From the NCBI GenBank assembly GCA_945827565.1, contig CALZNR010000022.1, forward strand, positions 1 to 10,441: 10,441 bases of DNA. Reading direction: 5' to 3'. A program made the translations under genes and the position numbers. The notes under the pieces are model-generated. The model saw only the letters and a list, made by a program, of their open reading frames with translations. It did not search any database and was not told the DNA's origin. Below, piece after piece: positions 1 through 7,260 of this stretch; position 1 is the first letter of the stretch, and each line of letters starts with the position of its first letter. This DNA comes from an uncultured Prevotella sp. (lineage in GTDB: Bacteria; Bacteroidota; Bacteroidia; Bacteroidales; Bacteroidaceae).

Positions 1-440
1 TGTTGGGACATCTGTGCCATGTGCCTGTGGTGTTTGCCAAGAAGAGCGAAACCGCCAACAGCACCGACGACAAGTATCTGTCGCAGGCGTATTCCTTTAC
101 CCACAAGCGGGTGAACAGCGTGTTCATCTCGCGCCCCTATCTGCATGGCACTGACAGAGTGCTGATAGTGGATGATTTCCTGGCAGACGGCGAGGCAGCC
201 CATGCGCTTATCGACCTTGTGAATCAGGCAGGGGGCACAGTGGTGGGCATAGGTATTGCCATAGAAAAGGGACAGCAGGGAGGAGGCACAGCCTTGCGGA
301 ACGAGGGCTATTGCTTGGAGAGTATAGCCGTGGTGGAAGAGATGGATTGGCAGACGCAGACCATCCGTTTCCGCAGACAGTCAGAGGCAACGCCTGTCTG
401 CAACAGTCTGTCGCTGATGAATGAAAATACGGATGAATAA
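1..440 (+). CDS. xpt: Xanthine phosphoribosyltransferase, 5'-truncated (C-terminal part)
   Basis: Purine salvage enzyme of the cytoplasm that joins xanthine to the ribose-phosphate of PRPP to give XMP. The visible 145 residues contain the PRPP-binding signature VLIVDDFLADGEAA (about residues 53-66 of the visible part), preceded by VPVVFAKK and followed by GIGIAIEKG, the order expected for the Xpt branch of type I phosphoribosyltransferases. Family members are about 190 residues, so roughly the first 45-60 residues lie before the window. The frame is open to the left edge, and the first TTG at position 3 is an internal Leu codon, not a start. The stop is TAA at 438-440, 21 bases before the transporter gene, suggesting co-transcription. 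In Firmicutes xpt is usually paired with a xanthine permease; here the neighbour is an amino-acid symporter instead. Other purine phosphoribosyltransferases are less likely because of the IEKG segment. Confidence 0.9.
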   Translation, partial: LGHLCHVPVVFAKKSETANSTDDKYLSQAYSFTHKRVNSVFISRPYLHGTDRVLIVDDFLADGEAAHALIDLVNQAGGTVVGIGIAIEKGQQGGGTALRNEGYCLESIAVVEEMDWQTQTIRFRRQSEATPVCNSLSLMNENTDE

Positions 441-461
441 GAAATAACATTTGATTGGAAC

Positions 462-1922
462 ATGAATGATGTATTGCTTTCAGCTTTCTCGGGCATTGTG
501 AGCGTTACACAGATGCTCAGCGACTACCTGTGGACCTTTGTCGTGATTGTGTTGCTGGTGTTCTGTGCCGTTTATTTCACGTGGAGGGGCAGAGGATTGC
601 AGTTTCGCTTGCTCAGAGATATGTGGCGGGTGGTTATCAACAAACCCGTTGTAGGCAGTTCTTCCGAAGAGAAAACATCAGCAGTTGTTGGCGCAGACGA
701 TGCCATCAAGAAGATAGGCTCTTTCCAGGCCTTTGCCGTGTCGTTGTCCAGCAGGGTGGGCACGGGCAATCTTGCCGGTGTGGCTTCTGCCATCTTTATC
801 GGTGGTCCGGGGGCAGTGTTCTGGATGTGGATCATGGCGATGTTTGGAGCTGCCACTGCCTTTGTGGAATCTACTTTGGCACAGTTGTATAAGCGTCGTG
901 GCGAGGAGTCGTTCTATGGCGGTCCTGCCTATTACATGCAGAGCGGACTGCACTGCAAGTGGATGGGAGTGCTTTTTGCAGTGCTCATCACCATTACCTT
1001 TGGCATTGCCAATCAGGTGGTGCAGAGCAACACCCTTTGCGATGCCCTTTGCGATGCCACGGGCGTCAGTACTTTGCATGTGGGTATTGCACTCACTGTT
1101 GCCACCCTTTTCATTATATTTGGCGGTGTGACACGTATCTCCCATTTTGCCAGTATGGTGGTGCCCTTCATGGCGATGGGCTACATCCTTTTGGCCATCA
1201 TCATCATCGCACTCAACATCTCTCAGTTTGTTGCCATTATCAGGTTGATTGTCAGCAGTGCCTTTGGCTTTGAACAGGCTGTGGGCGGTGCTGTGGGTGC
1301 AGCCATCCTGCAGGGTGTGAAGCGCGGACTGTTTAGCAACGAGGCTGGCGAGGGCAGTGCCCCCAATGCAGCAGCCATTGCCTGCACCTCCCATCCTGTC
1401 AAGCAGGGACTGCTCCAATCTCTGGGCGTGTTTGTAGATACCCTGCTCATCTGTAGTTGCACAGCCTTCATCATCCTGCTTTCCGGCTTGCATCAGGGCA
1501 GCGAAGATGGTATTCTGCTCACCAAGCGTGCTCTGGAACTTCATGTTGGAGCCGCCGGAGGTATCTTCCTCACCGTTGCCATCTTCCTCTTTGCTTTCAG
1601 CACCATCATAGCCAACTATTTTTATGGCGAAACCAATATCCGCTTTGTCACCCGTAGCAAGTGGGCCATACAGGTGTTTCGTATTGTCACAGGTGGCACG
1701 GTGATGCTGGGTGCCCTTGTCACCTTGCAGACCGCATGGAGCTTTGTTGATCTGGCCATGGGAGTGATGACCATCGTCAACCTGATTGCCATCATCCGTC
1801 TGTCGCCCAAGGCGTTTGCCTTGCTGCGCAACTATCTGCAACAAAAGAAGCAGGGCAGAGAGCCTCAGTTCCATCGCAGTATGCTGCCCGATGCTGCTGC
1901 CGATATATCCTGTTGGGAGTAA
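462..1922 (+). CDS. Sodium:alanine symporter family (AGCS) amino-acid transporter
   Basis: Inner-membrane Na+-coupled symporter of the alanine/glycine:cation symporter family, probably importing alanine or glycine; the substrate is inferred from the family. The 486 residues match the usual family length. Conserved segments are SRVGTGNLAGVASAIFIGGPG (about 97-117, written here in one short stretch short of the next helix), GGPAYYMQSGL (153-163), GVKRGLFSNEAGEGSAPNAA (285-304) and FSTIIANYFYGETN (379-392). About ten hydrophobic helices are visible, for example 22-40, 205-222, 228-250, 320-342, 365-385 and 428-446. The ATG at 462 follows the xpt stop by 21 bases and gives a normal short N-terminus before the first helix. 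The hydrophilic stretch at 60-85 fits the cytoplasmic loop before the first conserved block. A perfect 12-base tandem duplication at 1033-1056 encodes the repeated CDALCDA. A long open frame on the opposite strand is a shadow. Confidence 0.93.
   Translation: MNDVLLSAFSGIVSVTQMLSDYLWTFVVIVLLVFCAVYFTWRGRGLQFRLLRDMWRVVINKPVVGSSSEEKTSAVVGADDAIKKIGSFQAFAVSLSSRVGTGNLAGVASAIFIGGPGAVFWMWIMAMFGAATAFVESTLAQLYKRRGEESFYGGPAYYMQSGLHCKWMGVLFAVLITITFGIANQVVQSNTLCDALCDATGVSTLHVGIALTVATLFIIFGGVTRISHFASMVVPFMAMGYILLAIIIIALNISQFVAIIRLIVSSAFGFEQAVGGAVGAAILQGVKRGLFSNEAGEGSAPNAAAIACTSHPVKQGLLQSLGVFVDTLLICSCTAFIILLSGLHQGSEDGILLTKRALELHVGAAGGIFLTVAIFLFAFSTIIANYFYGETNIRFVTRSKWAIQVFRIVTGGTVMLGALVTLQTAWSFVDLAMGVMTIVNLIAIIRLSPKAFALLRNYLQQKKQGREPQFHRSMLPDAAADISCWE
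1033..1056 (+). repeat. Perfect 12-bp tandem duplication inside the AGCS gene
   Basis: CCCTTTGCGATG occurs twice in direct contact, followed by CC. It lies in frame and encodes the repeated Leu-Cys-Asp-Ala at about residues 192-199 of the symporter, in the loop after the NQVVQSN segment. From memory of related proteins the loop is of ordinary length, so the repeat may be a replacement rather than an insertion. Confidence 0.7.
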
Positions 1923-1950
1923 CATCTGCCAAATCTAAATTCTGTACGGT

Positions 1951-2751
1951 ATGCCAAATGTCATAGAGATCACGTCTTTACAGCACCCGGGTGTTGAGGT
2001 GTTCAGCCAACTCACAGAGGCACAGTTGCGCTCTGTGTTGCACCCTGACGAGGCTCTGTTCATTGCAGAGAGCCCCAAGGTTATCCGTGTTGCCCTGCAG
2101 GCAGGCCACCAACCCGTGTCGATGCTCTGCGAGCGGAGGCATATTGAAGGCGACGCCGCCGACATTATCCGCCAGTGTGAGAACCTTACCGTATATACAG
2201 GCAGCAGGGAAATGCTCTCGGCACTCACCGGCTATACGCTGACCCGCGGCGTGCTGTGTGCCATGCGCCGCCCCCAAAGCGGCAAGGTGGAGGAGGTGTG
2301 CCGTGATGCCCGCAGGGTGGTGGTGATAGATGGGGTGGTGGATACCACCAACATCGGGGCCATCTTCCGTTCGGCAGCCGCCTTGGGCATTGATGCCGTG
2401 CTGCTCACCCGCAACTCGTGCGACCCGCTCAACCGTCGAGCCGTCAGGGTGTCGATGGGCAGTGTGTTCTTGGTGCCCTGGACCTGGGTGGATCATCCAG
2501 TGGAATCGCTGAGGCACTTGGGCTTCAAGACTATCGCCATGGCATTGACAGACAACAGTGTGCCCTTGGACTATCCGCCGCTGAAGCAGATAGACAGAAT
2601 GGCCATCATCATGGGAACCGAGGGAGACGGACTGCCAACCGGCACTATCCGTGAGGCCGATTACGTGGTCAGAATCCCCATGGCCCACGGTGTGGACTCG
2701 CTGAATGTGGCTGCGGCGTCTGCGGTGGCGTTTTGGGAACTTTGCAAGTGA
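1951..2751 (+). CDS. SpoU/TrmH-family RNA 2'-O-ribose methyltransferase
   Basis: SAM-dependent methyltransferase of the SPOUT superfamily that methylates the 2'-OH of a ribose in rRNA or tRNA; the target nucleotide cannot be told from sequence. All three SpoU motifs are visible: motif 1 TNIGAIFRSAAALG (133-146, with Asn134 and Arg140), motif 2 IIMGTEGDGLP (219-229, with Glu224) and motif 3 RIPMAHGVDSLNVAAAS (241-257, with Ser250 and Asn252), which form the trefoil-knot SAM site. Residues 1 to about 105 form the N-terminal part, with ALFIAESPKVIRVAL resembling the substrate-binding domain of the RlmB/TrmH type. At 266 residues it is of normal length for the two-domain form. ATG at 1951 gives a natural N-terminus 28 bases after the symporter stop. 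The next gene starts four bases after this stop, implying translational coupling. Confidence 0.92.
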   Translation: MPNVIEITSLQHPGVEVFSQLTEAQLRSVLHPDEALFIAESPKVIRVALQAGHQPVSMLCERRHIEGDAADIIRQCENLTVYTGSREMLSALTGYTLTRGVLCAMRRPQSGKVEEVCRDARRVVVIDGVVDTTNIGAIFRSAAALGIDAVLLTRNSCDPLNRRAVRVSMGSVFLVPWTWVDHPVESLRHLGFKTIAMALTDNSVPLDYPPLKQIDRMAIIMGTEGDGLPTGTIREADYVVRIPMAHGVDSLNVAAASAVAFWELCK

Positions 2752-2755
2752 GAAC

Positions 2756-3703
2756 ATGATGATGCAACTGCTGCTTGCCTCCCTGCTGGTTCTGATGGAA
2801 CTGAACTGTGAGAACCTGTTTGACTGTCTGCACGACGAGGGGAAGAATGATACCGAATTTCTGCCACAGGGGAGCCGAAGATGGACTCCCACACGCTATC
2901 GCCACAAGCGTGACCAGATAGCACGCGCCATCCTCTCGGCATCCGAGCCGCCTGCCATTGTGGCGTTGTGCGAGGTGGAGAACGACAGTGTGATGCATCA
3001 TCTCACCCGTCGCGGTATGCTGCGCCCCCTGAACTACGAATATTTCATCACCTCTTCGGCCGACGAGCGTGGCATCGACGTGGCACTGATGTACCAGCCC
3101 TACCGCTTTCGGCCCATCCATCATAACGTTTTCCGCATAGATGCCGCCGCTTCTGATCGCCCCACGCGCGATATATTATATGTGAGCGGCAGGGTGGAGA
3201 GTGGCGATACGCTGCATGTGATGGTGGTTCATGCCCCCAGCAAGGCAACCAAAGGAAAGAAGGGACACCTGAGAAGGATGCAGGTGAGCAGACGTGTGGC
3301 AGAGATTGCCGACTCTGTGAGAGCCCTCTCTCCCCATGCGCATATCGTGGTGATGGGCGACTTCAACGAAACCGTTGCCGGTGCTTCGCTGTGCTATCTG
3401 CTGCAGCGGCAGTTCCATTCCGTTGCAGCCCAGTCGACTGGCTGCCACGGAGCCCGGGGCACCTATCGCTTCCGTGGCAAGTGGGAGCATATAGACCATA
3501 TTCTTGTGAGCGGATCGCTGATGCCCAAGGTGGTAAAGGCAACCGTTGCCGATGCACCTTTCCTGTTGGAGCCCGACCCTAAGTATGGTGGTGTGCGCCC
3601 CGCCCGTGTGTTTATGGGAACAAAGTACAACAAAAAGGGAGTGAGCGACCATTTGCCCTTGGTGCTCACTCTATGTTTACAGAATCCTTCTTTAGGTTAT
3701 TAA
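2756..3703 (+). CDS. Endonuclease/exonuclease/phosphatase (EEP) family protein
   Basis: Mg2+-dependent hydrolase of the EEP fold; substrate unknown (nucleic acid, nucleotide or phosphoester). With the start at 2756 it has 315 residues. Catalytic motifs appear in family order: LNCENLFD (16-23), ALCEVEN (70-76, metal-ligand Glu73), VVHAPSK (157-163), VVMGDFNE (198-205, Asp202 and Asn204), HIDHILVSG (245-253) and GVSDHLPLVL (295-304, Asp298 and His299). I chose ATG 2756 because it follows the methyltransferase stop by four bases; ATGs at 2759 and 2762 are equally possible. An upstream in-frame ATG at 2705 would add 17 residues read through the methyltransferase gene and is unlikely. The start of the protein is hydrophobic (LLLASLLVL) and runs straight into the first catalytic strand, so it may be an uncleaved anchor, a very short signal sequence, or simply that strand. 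Export is therefore uncertain. Confidence 0.87.
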   Translation: MMMQLLLASLLVLMELNCENLFDCLHDEGKNDTEFLPQGSRRWTPTRYRHKRDQIARAILSASEPPAIVALCEVENDSVMHHLTRRGMLRPLNYEYFITSSADERGIDVALMYQPYRFRPIHHNVFRIDAAASDRPTRDILYVSGRVESGDTLHVMVVHAPSKATKGKKGHLRRMQVSRRVAEIADSVRALSPHAHIVVMGDFNETVAGASLCYLLQRQFHSVAAQSTGCHGARGTYRFRGKWEHIDHILVSGSLMPKVVKATVADAPFLLEPDPKYGGVRPARVFMGTKYNKKGVSDHLPLVLTLCLQNPSLGY

Positions 3704-3755
3704 ATCCAAATCTCCATGAGACTGTTATGCGCAAACATGCTTTGGAATAAATCCG

Positions 3756-3820
3756 ACCATTTCTCGCCATGGCATAGCTCAAGCACGCTTGGCTCTGCTC
3801 ATTTGGCTTAACGAAATGGT
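3756..3820. repeat. Nested inverted repeat between convergent genes
   Basis: The outer arms are ACCATTTC (3756-3763) and GAAATGGT (3813-3820), a perfect 8-bp inverted repeat extendable by a G-T pair. Between them, GGCATAGCTCAAGC (3771-3784) and GCTTGGCTCTGCT (3787-3799) form an imperfect hairpin of about 13 pairs with one bulge and one mismatch. It fills most of the 127-base gap between the stop codons of the EEP gene (3703) and aat (3831). There is no strong T-run on either side, so a classic intrinsic terminator is not clear. It could be a bidirectional transcription-end or mRNA-protecting structure, or a copy of an intergenic palindromic repeat. No other signal is visible in this gap. Confidence 0.4.
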
Positions 3821-3830
3821 TGAAACCGTG

Positions 3831-4484
3831 TCATTGGGGAGAGATGATGCGCATATACTCTTCGTATGTGATGTGCCTGCCGCCCATCGACTTGAGATGA
3901 GGCGTTTCAAACTGGCAGTCGATGAGGCCGCCAAAGGGTTTCAGCCGCTCGGCCAGGGCTATCAGTGCCACCTTGGATGCGCTGGGAGCCTCACTGAACA
4001 TGCTTTCGCCGAAGAAACTGTAGCCGATGTTCACGCCATAGAGTCCGCCCACCAACTGGTGCTGCTGGTCCCATACCTCTACGGATGCGGCTAATCCCAA
4101 ACGGTACATCTCGGTGTATGCCCTTATCATGTCGCTGCCCAACCATGCCCCTTGCTGTGTGTGCCGGCTGTTGTTGGTGCTGCAGTGGGCGATTACCTGG
4201 TCGAAGGCTTCGTTGATGGTGGTGGAGTAGGTTCCCTTGCGTAGCAGTTGGCGCATGGAGTGGCTGATGTGTATTTCGCTGGGGAAGATGACAAACCTGT
4301 CTAAGGGGCACCACCACAGTATCTCTTTGTTCTCCTTGAAGCCGTACCAAGGGAAGATGCCGTGACTGTAGGCCACCGTGAGGCGCTCTATGCTCAGGTC
4401 GCCTCCCACGGCAATCAGTCCGTCGTCCTCCCCGTATCGGGGGTCTGGAAACAGGGTGGGGTCGTCAGTCAATTGCCAGACCAT
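3831..4484 (-). CDS. aat: Leucyl/phenylalanyl-tRNA--protein transferase
   Basis: Cytoplasmic enzyme that moves Leu or Phe from aminoacyl-tRNA onto the N-terminal Lys or Arg of proteins, making them substrates of the Leu/N-degron pathway. The 217 residues are close to the usual 200-235. Family signatures are GLIAVGGDLSIERL (22-35), AYSHGIFPWY (38-47), WWCPLDR (57-63), GGLYGVNIGYSFFGESMFS (146-164, the most conserved block, in the GNAT-like domain) and LIDCQFETPHLKSMGGR (187-203). The C-terminal block reads SMGGRHI where many proteobacterial proteins have SLGAREIPR; I think this is a lineage variant rather than damage. The start codon lies inside the end of clpA, an overlap of 20 bases, so translation is probably coupled to clpA. 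It is the last gene of the clpS-clpA-aat operon. Confidence 0.95.
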   Translation of the reverse strand: MVWQLTDDPTLFPDPRYGEDDGLIAVGGDLSIERLTVAYSHGIFPWYGFKENKEILWWCPLDRFVIFPSEIHISHSMRQLLRKGTYSTTINEAFDQVIAHCSTNNSRHTQQGAWLGSDMIRAYTEMYRLGLAASVEVWDQQHQLVGGLYGVNIGYSFFGESMFSEAPSASKVALIALAERLKPFGGLIDCQFETPHLKSMGGRHITYEEYMRIISPQ

Positions 4485-6822
4485 CGCCGTTCTGGGTTAT
4501 AGTGGCGCTTCCGCCGTTCCGCAGTCTGCCAAACAGAATCTCTTCCATCAGCAGTGGGGTGAGGTGTTGCTGTATTGCCCTGTCCATTTCACGCGCACCG
4601 TATTGGGTGGTATATCCTTTGTTCAGCAACCACTGTTCGGCTTCGGGGGTGAGTGTCATGCTCACCTGCTTGTTGGCTAAGCGCTGTTTCAGTTGCCCCA
4701 ATTTCTTTTGCAGTATCAGGGATGCCATCTTGAGGTTCATGTCGTGGAATACCACTGTGCCCGACAGGCGGTTCAGAAACTCGGGCTTGAAGATTTTCTT
4801 CACCGAACCCATCATCGCCTCGCCCTTGCTCTGTCCGCCGCCGAAGCCGATGCCGGCCTGGGTGGCATACTGTGCTCCGGCATTGCTGGTCATAATCACC
4901 ACCACGTTGCTGAAGTCGGTCTTGTTTCCCTTGTTGTCCGTCAGTTTAGCATAGTCCATCACCTGCAGCAGGATGTTGTATATGTCGGCATGTGCCTTCT
5001 CTATCTCGTCGAGCAGCAGCACACAGTTGGGACTTTTCCTCACTGCATCGGTCAGCAGTCCGCCCTCTTCGTAGCCCACATAGCCGGCAGGCGAGCCGAT
5101 GAGCTTCGACACAGTGTGCTTTTCGGTGTATTCGCTCATGTCGAAGCGCACCAGTGCAATGCCCAATTGCTGTGCCAGCACCCTGCACACCTCCGTCTTT
5201 CCCACTCCGGTGGGACCCACAAACAGCAGCGAAGCCATAGGCTTGCCCGGCTCGTTCAGTCCGGCCTTGGCCATCATCACGGCCCTCACCACCTGTCTCA
5301 CGGCCTCTTCCTGTCCAAAGATTTCGCCGTTGATCCGTTGTTCCAAGTCTTTGAGCAGTGCGTTGTCGCTTGTGGTGAGCGCCTTGGCATCAATGCGGCA
5401 CACCTCGGTTAGTATGTTCTTCACGATATCCACGTCCACCTTCTGGAAGCGTGCCTGTTTGGGCTTGCCCTGTTTGTTCAGCAAAGGGTTCTGCTGCAGA
5501 TAGGCTCCGGCCTCGTCGATGATGTCGATGGCCTTGTCGGGCAGATAGCGGTCGTGAATCAGCTTGTGACTTTGCTCCACGGCATATCTCACCGCCTCGT
5601 TGCTGTATCTCACCCCGTGATGTTTCTCATAGTCGGGCAGCAGTCCTTGCAGTATGTGGATGCTCTCTTCCACATCCGGCTCCTTCACGTCTATCTGCCT
5701 GAAGCATCGTTTCAGTGTTTTGTTGGATGCGATGCGCTTCTGGTATTCCTGATAGGTGGTGGTACCGATAAACCTCACTTCTCCGCTTTCCAAGTAGGGC
5801 TTGATGATGTCGGCGATGTTCATCGACCCCTTGTTGTTGTCTTCCGACACGAAGGCATGTAGATCATCTATATACAGGATGCCCCTTTCCAGCTTCCTGA
5901 TGCCGTCGAGCACGCTCTTGATGCGTTGCTCCAGTTCGCCGTGATAGTTGGTTCCTGCAATCATCGACACCGTATCGAGGGCATAGATGGTGCAGCCCTG
6001 CAGTCGTTTGGGCACCTTGTTCTCGTCTATCCATCCTGCCAGTCCGTAGATGATGGCCGTCTTTCCCACTCCGGGCTCTCCCACAAACAGCGGATTGTTC
6101 TTGTCTTTGCGGCACAGCACGCGGATGGCCCTGCGCAGTTCCTGCTCCCTGCCAATCAGTCGGCTCTTCTGTTTGTAGGTGGCACTGATGTTTGTCACCA
6201 TCTTCTCCCAGGGCTCTTCTTCCAGCATGTCCAGTATTTCTTCAGCCTTGTCGCTGATGGATTGCAGCAGTTCGTTGGGGGTAATGTCGCCCAGTCCCCT
6301 CTTTTTCCTCATCTGGTTGGCACAGTTGCTGTAGTCTTTCGCATAGAGTTCAAAGGCCATGTCGGTCCAAGTGTCGTTCTTACTGATGTATTTCTGCAGC
6401 AGATACATGGCATAGCTGTCTTTCAGCAGGTAGAAAGCTTTGAACAGCGACTTCATGCCTGTCATCTTCTCGTTCAGCAATGTCTCTTGCGGCAGCACGT
6501 AGTGGTCGCCCTCAAGGGTGACTATCCGTGTGCTCACCAACAGATAGACGAGGGCATCCGAGGCCATGCCGAGATATTCTTCCCCCTCTGGCACTCTGTC
6601 TTGCGCTTCGTTGTAGTTCTTCAAGTCCTCTTTCAGTCCATTCAGGTCGGTCTGAAGATGGGTAGCCAGTTCCTTGAACTCCTTTTGGTTGCAGATGCAA
6701 TAGAGCATCACTTCGGGCGTGACGAACTCTAAGCGCATATCGTGTGCCAGGTCAAAACCCTCCTCTATCACCTGTTTTACCTTCAGTGTGCAGTGGTCAA
6801 AATTAAATATCTCGTGTGCCAT
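4465..6822 (-). CDS. clpA: ATP-dependent Clp protease ATP-binding subunit ClpA
   Basis: Hexameric AAA+ unfoldase that threads substrates, including those delivered by ClpS, into the ClpP protease chamber. Its 785 residues fit ClpA (E. coli 758). The N domain spans about 1-150. AAA domain 1 has Walker A GEPGVGKT (248-255), Walker B ILYIDD (315-320) and pore loop TNYHGELEQR (291-300). Domain 2 has Walker A GPTGVGKT (536-543), Walker B VLLLDE (601-606), pore motif GYVG (580-583), arginine finger in EFLNRL (681-686) and sensor 2 YGAREMD (741-747). GIGF at 657-660 sits where the ClpP-docking IGF/IGL loop is expected. There is no long middle domain between the modules, which argues against ClpB. 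Domain 1 departs from consensus: Asp for the Walker B Glu, NYHG for KYRG, and RC for the RR pair. The ATG overlaps the clpS stop by one base (TAATG). Partner clpP is not in the window. Confidence 0.95.
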   Translation of the reverse strand: MAHEIFNFDHCTLKVKQVIEEGFDLAHDMRLEFVTPEVMLYCICNQKEFKELATHLQTDLNGLKEDLKNYNEAQDRVPEGEEYLGMASDALVYLLVSTRIVTLEGDHYVLPQETLLNEKMTGMKSLFKAFYLLKDSYAMYLLQKYISKNDTWTDMAFELYAKDYSNCANQMRKKRGLGDITPNELLQSISDKAEEILDMLEEEPWEKMVTNISATYKQKSRLIGREQELRRAIRVLCRKDKNNPLFVGEPGVGKTAIIYGLAGWIDENKVPKRLQGCTIYALDTVSMIAGTNYHGELEQRIKSVLDGIRKLERGILYIDDLHAFVSEDNNKGSMNIADIIKPYLESGEVRFIGTTTYQEYQKRIASNKTLKRCFRQIDVKEPDVEESIHILQGLLPDYEKHHGVRYSNEAVRYAVEQSHKLIHDRYLPDKAIDIIDEAGAYLQQNPLLNKQGKPKQARFQKVDVDIVKNILTEVCRIDAKALTTSDNALLKDLEQRINGEIFGQEEAVRQVVRAVMMAKAGLNEPGKPMASLLFVGPTGVGKTEVCRVLAQQLGIALVRFDMSEYTEKHTVSKLIGSPAGYVGYEEGGLLTDAVRKSPNCVLLLDEIEKAHADIYNILLQVMDYAKLTDNKGNKTDFSNVVVIMTSNAGAQYATQAGIGFGGGQSKGEAMMGSVKKIFKPEFLNRLSGTVVFHDMNLKMASLILQKKLGQLKQRLANKQVSMTLTPEAEQWLLNKGYTTQYGAREMDRAIQQHLTPLLMEEILFGRLRNGGSATITQNGDGLAID

Positions 6823-7124
6823 TATGCCTCTTCTATAGAAAGTTTCAGTGGAAATCCGTTTTGCTTTGCCAGTGCCATTGTGTATTTGGCCTTGCTCACG
6901 GCGATGTCTTTATAATAGGTGCCCACCACGGCTTCGCCCTCGTTGTGTATTTTAAGCATGATGCGCTCGGCATCGGCTTTTGTTTTTTTGAACACCCGTT
7001 CCAGCACCATCACCACAAAATCCATGGTGGTCACGTCGTCGTTGTGCATCACCACGTGCCATTGTGACGGTTCCTTGAATCGGTATTCTCGTTGGTTCTT
7101 GTTCTGTTGTTGTGTGTTAGCCAT
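6822..7124 (-). CDS. clpS: ATP-dependent Clp protease adaptor ClpS
   Basis: Small cytoplasmic adaptor that binds proteins with N-terminal Leu, Phe, Tyr or Trp and hands them to ClpA. The 100 residues start with a polar, Gln/Asn-rich flexible tail (1-20), as needed to engage the ClpA pore, followed by the ClpS core. Key binding-site residues are present: Asn28, Asp29 and Asp30 in HNDDVTTMDFV, gatekeeper Met34 (matching Met40 of E. coli ClpS), and His60 in IMLKIHNEGEA (matching His66). The intact pocket argues for true N-degron recognition, not just a ClpS-like fold. It is the first gene of the operon. Its TAA stop shares one base with the clpA ATG, so equal expression with clpA is likely. The ATG at 7124 is preceded by a 5' leader of about 50 bases behind a -7 element. 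Confidence 0.96.
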   Translation of the reverse strand: MANTQQQNKNQREYRFKEPSQWHVVMHNDDVTTMDFVVMVLERVFKKTKADAERIMLKIHNEGEAVVGTYYKDIAVSKAKYTMALAKQNGFPLKLSIEEA

Positions 7125-7177
7125 GATGGAACTCTGATTACTGCGTCAGCATAGCGCCAGCTTCAGCCGACGTTCTG

Positions 7178-7185
7178 CAAAGGTA
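7178..7185 (-). promoter_or_regulatory. Putative -7 promoter element for clpS-clpA-aat
   Basis: The minus strand reads TACCTTTG, a match to the Bacteroidetes primary sigma -7 consensus TAnnTTTG, about 53 bases upstream of the clpS ATG. I do not see a good -33 TTTG at the usual spacing of about 19-21 bases; a TTTG lies about 31 bases away, which is too far. Transcription would begin near 7171. The same eight bases occur before the PL11 gene. Confidence 0.55.
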
Positions 7186-7260
7186 GTAAAAAATGAGTAG
7201 ATACGATTGTCTTTTTCAAATTAGTGAAGTTCAATCTACATTTGCAGGTGTTGGCACATG

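Noticed and set aside
678..1925. A 415-codon open frame on the minus strand opposite the AGCS symporter
   Set aside because: The predicted protein is rich in His, Gln and Gly with no family pattern, while the plus strand encodes a textbook transporter. It is a shadow caused by codon bias.
2705..2755. Start of the EEP gene at the ATG at 2705
   Set aside because: The added residues (MWLRRLRWRF...) come from translating the conserved motif 3 region of the methyltransferase in another frame; the ATG at 2756 sits naturally after its stop.
1978..2892. A 304-codon minus-strand open frame across the methyltransferase and EEP genes
   Set aside because: It runs antisense to two well-supported genes and has a low-complexity, His-rich translation without recognisable domains.
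5926..6732. A 268-codon plus-strand frame opposite clpA
   Set aside because: It overlaps the N domain and first AAA domain of a clear clpA; its composition (many His, Gln, Val, Phe) is typical of antisense translation.
7237..7244. TACATTTG on the plus strand between clpS and the lyase terminator, a possible promoter for a small RNA
   Set aside because: The -7 match is good, but there is no -33 TTTG at the usual spacing (nearest TTG is 27 bases away), and the downstream hairpin lacks a T-run in this direction.
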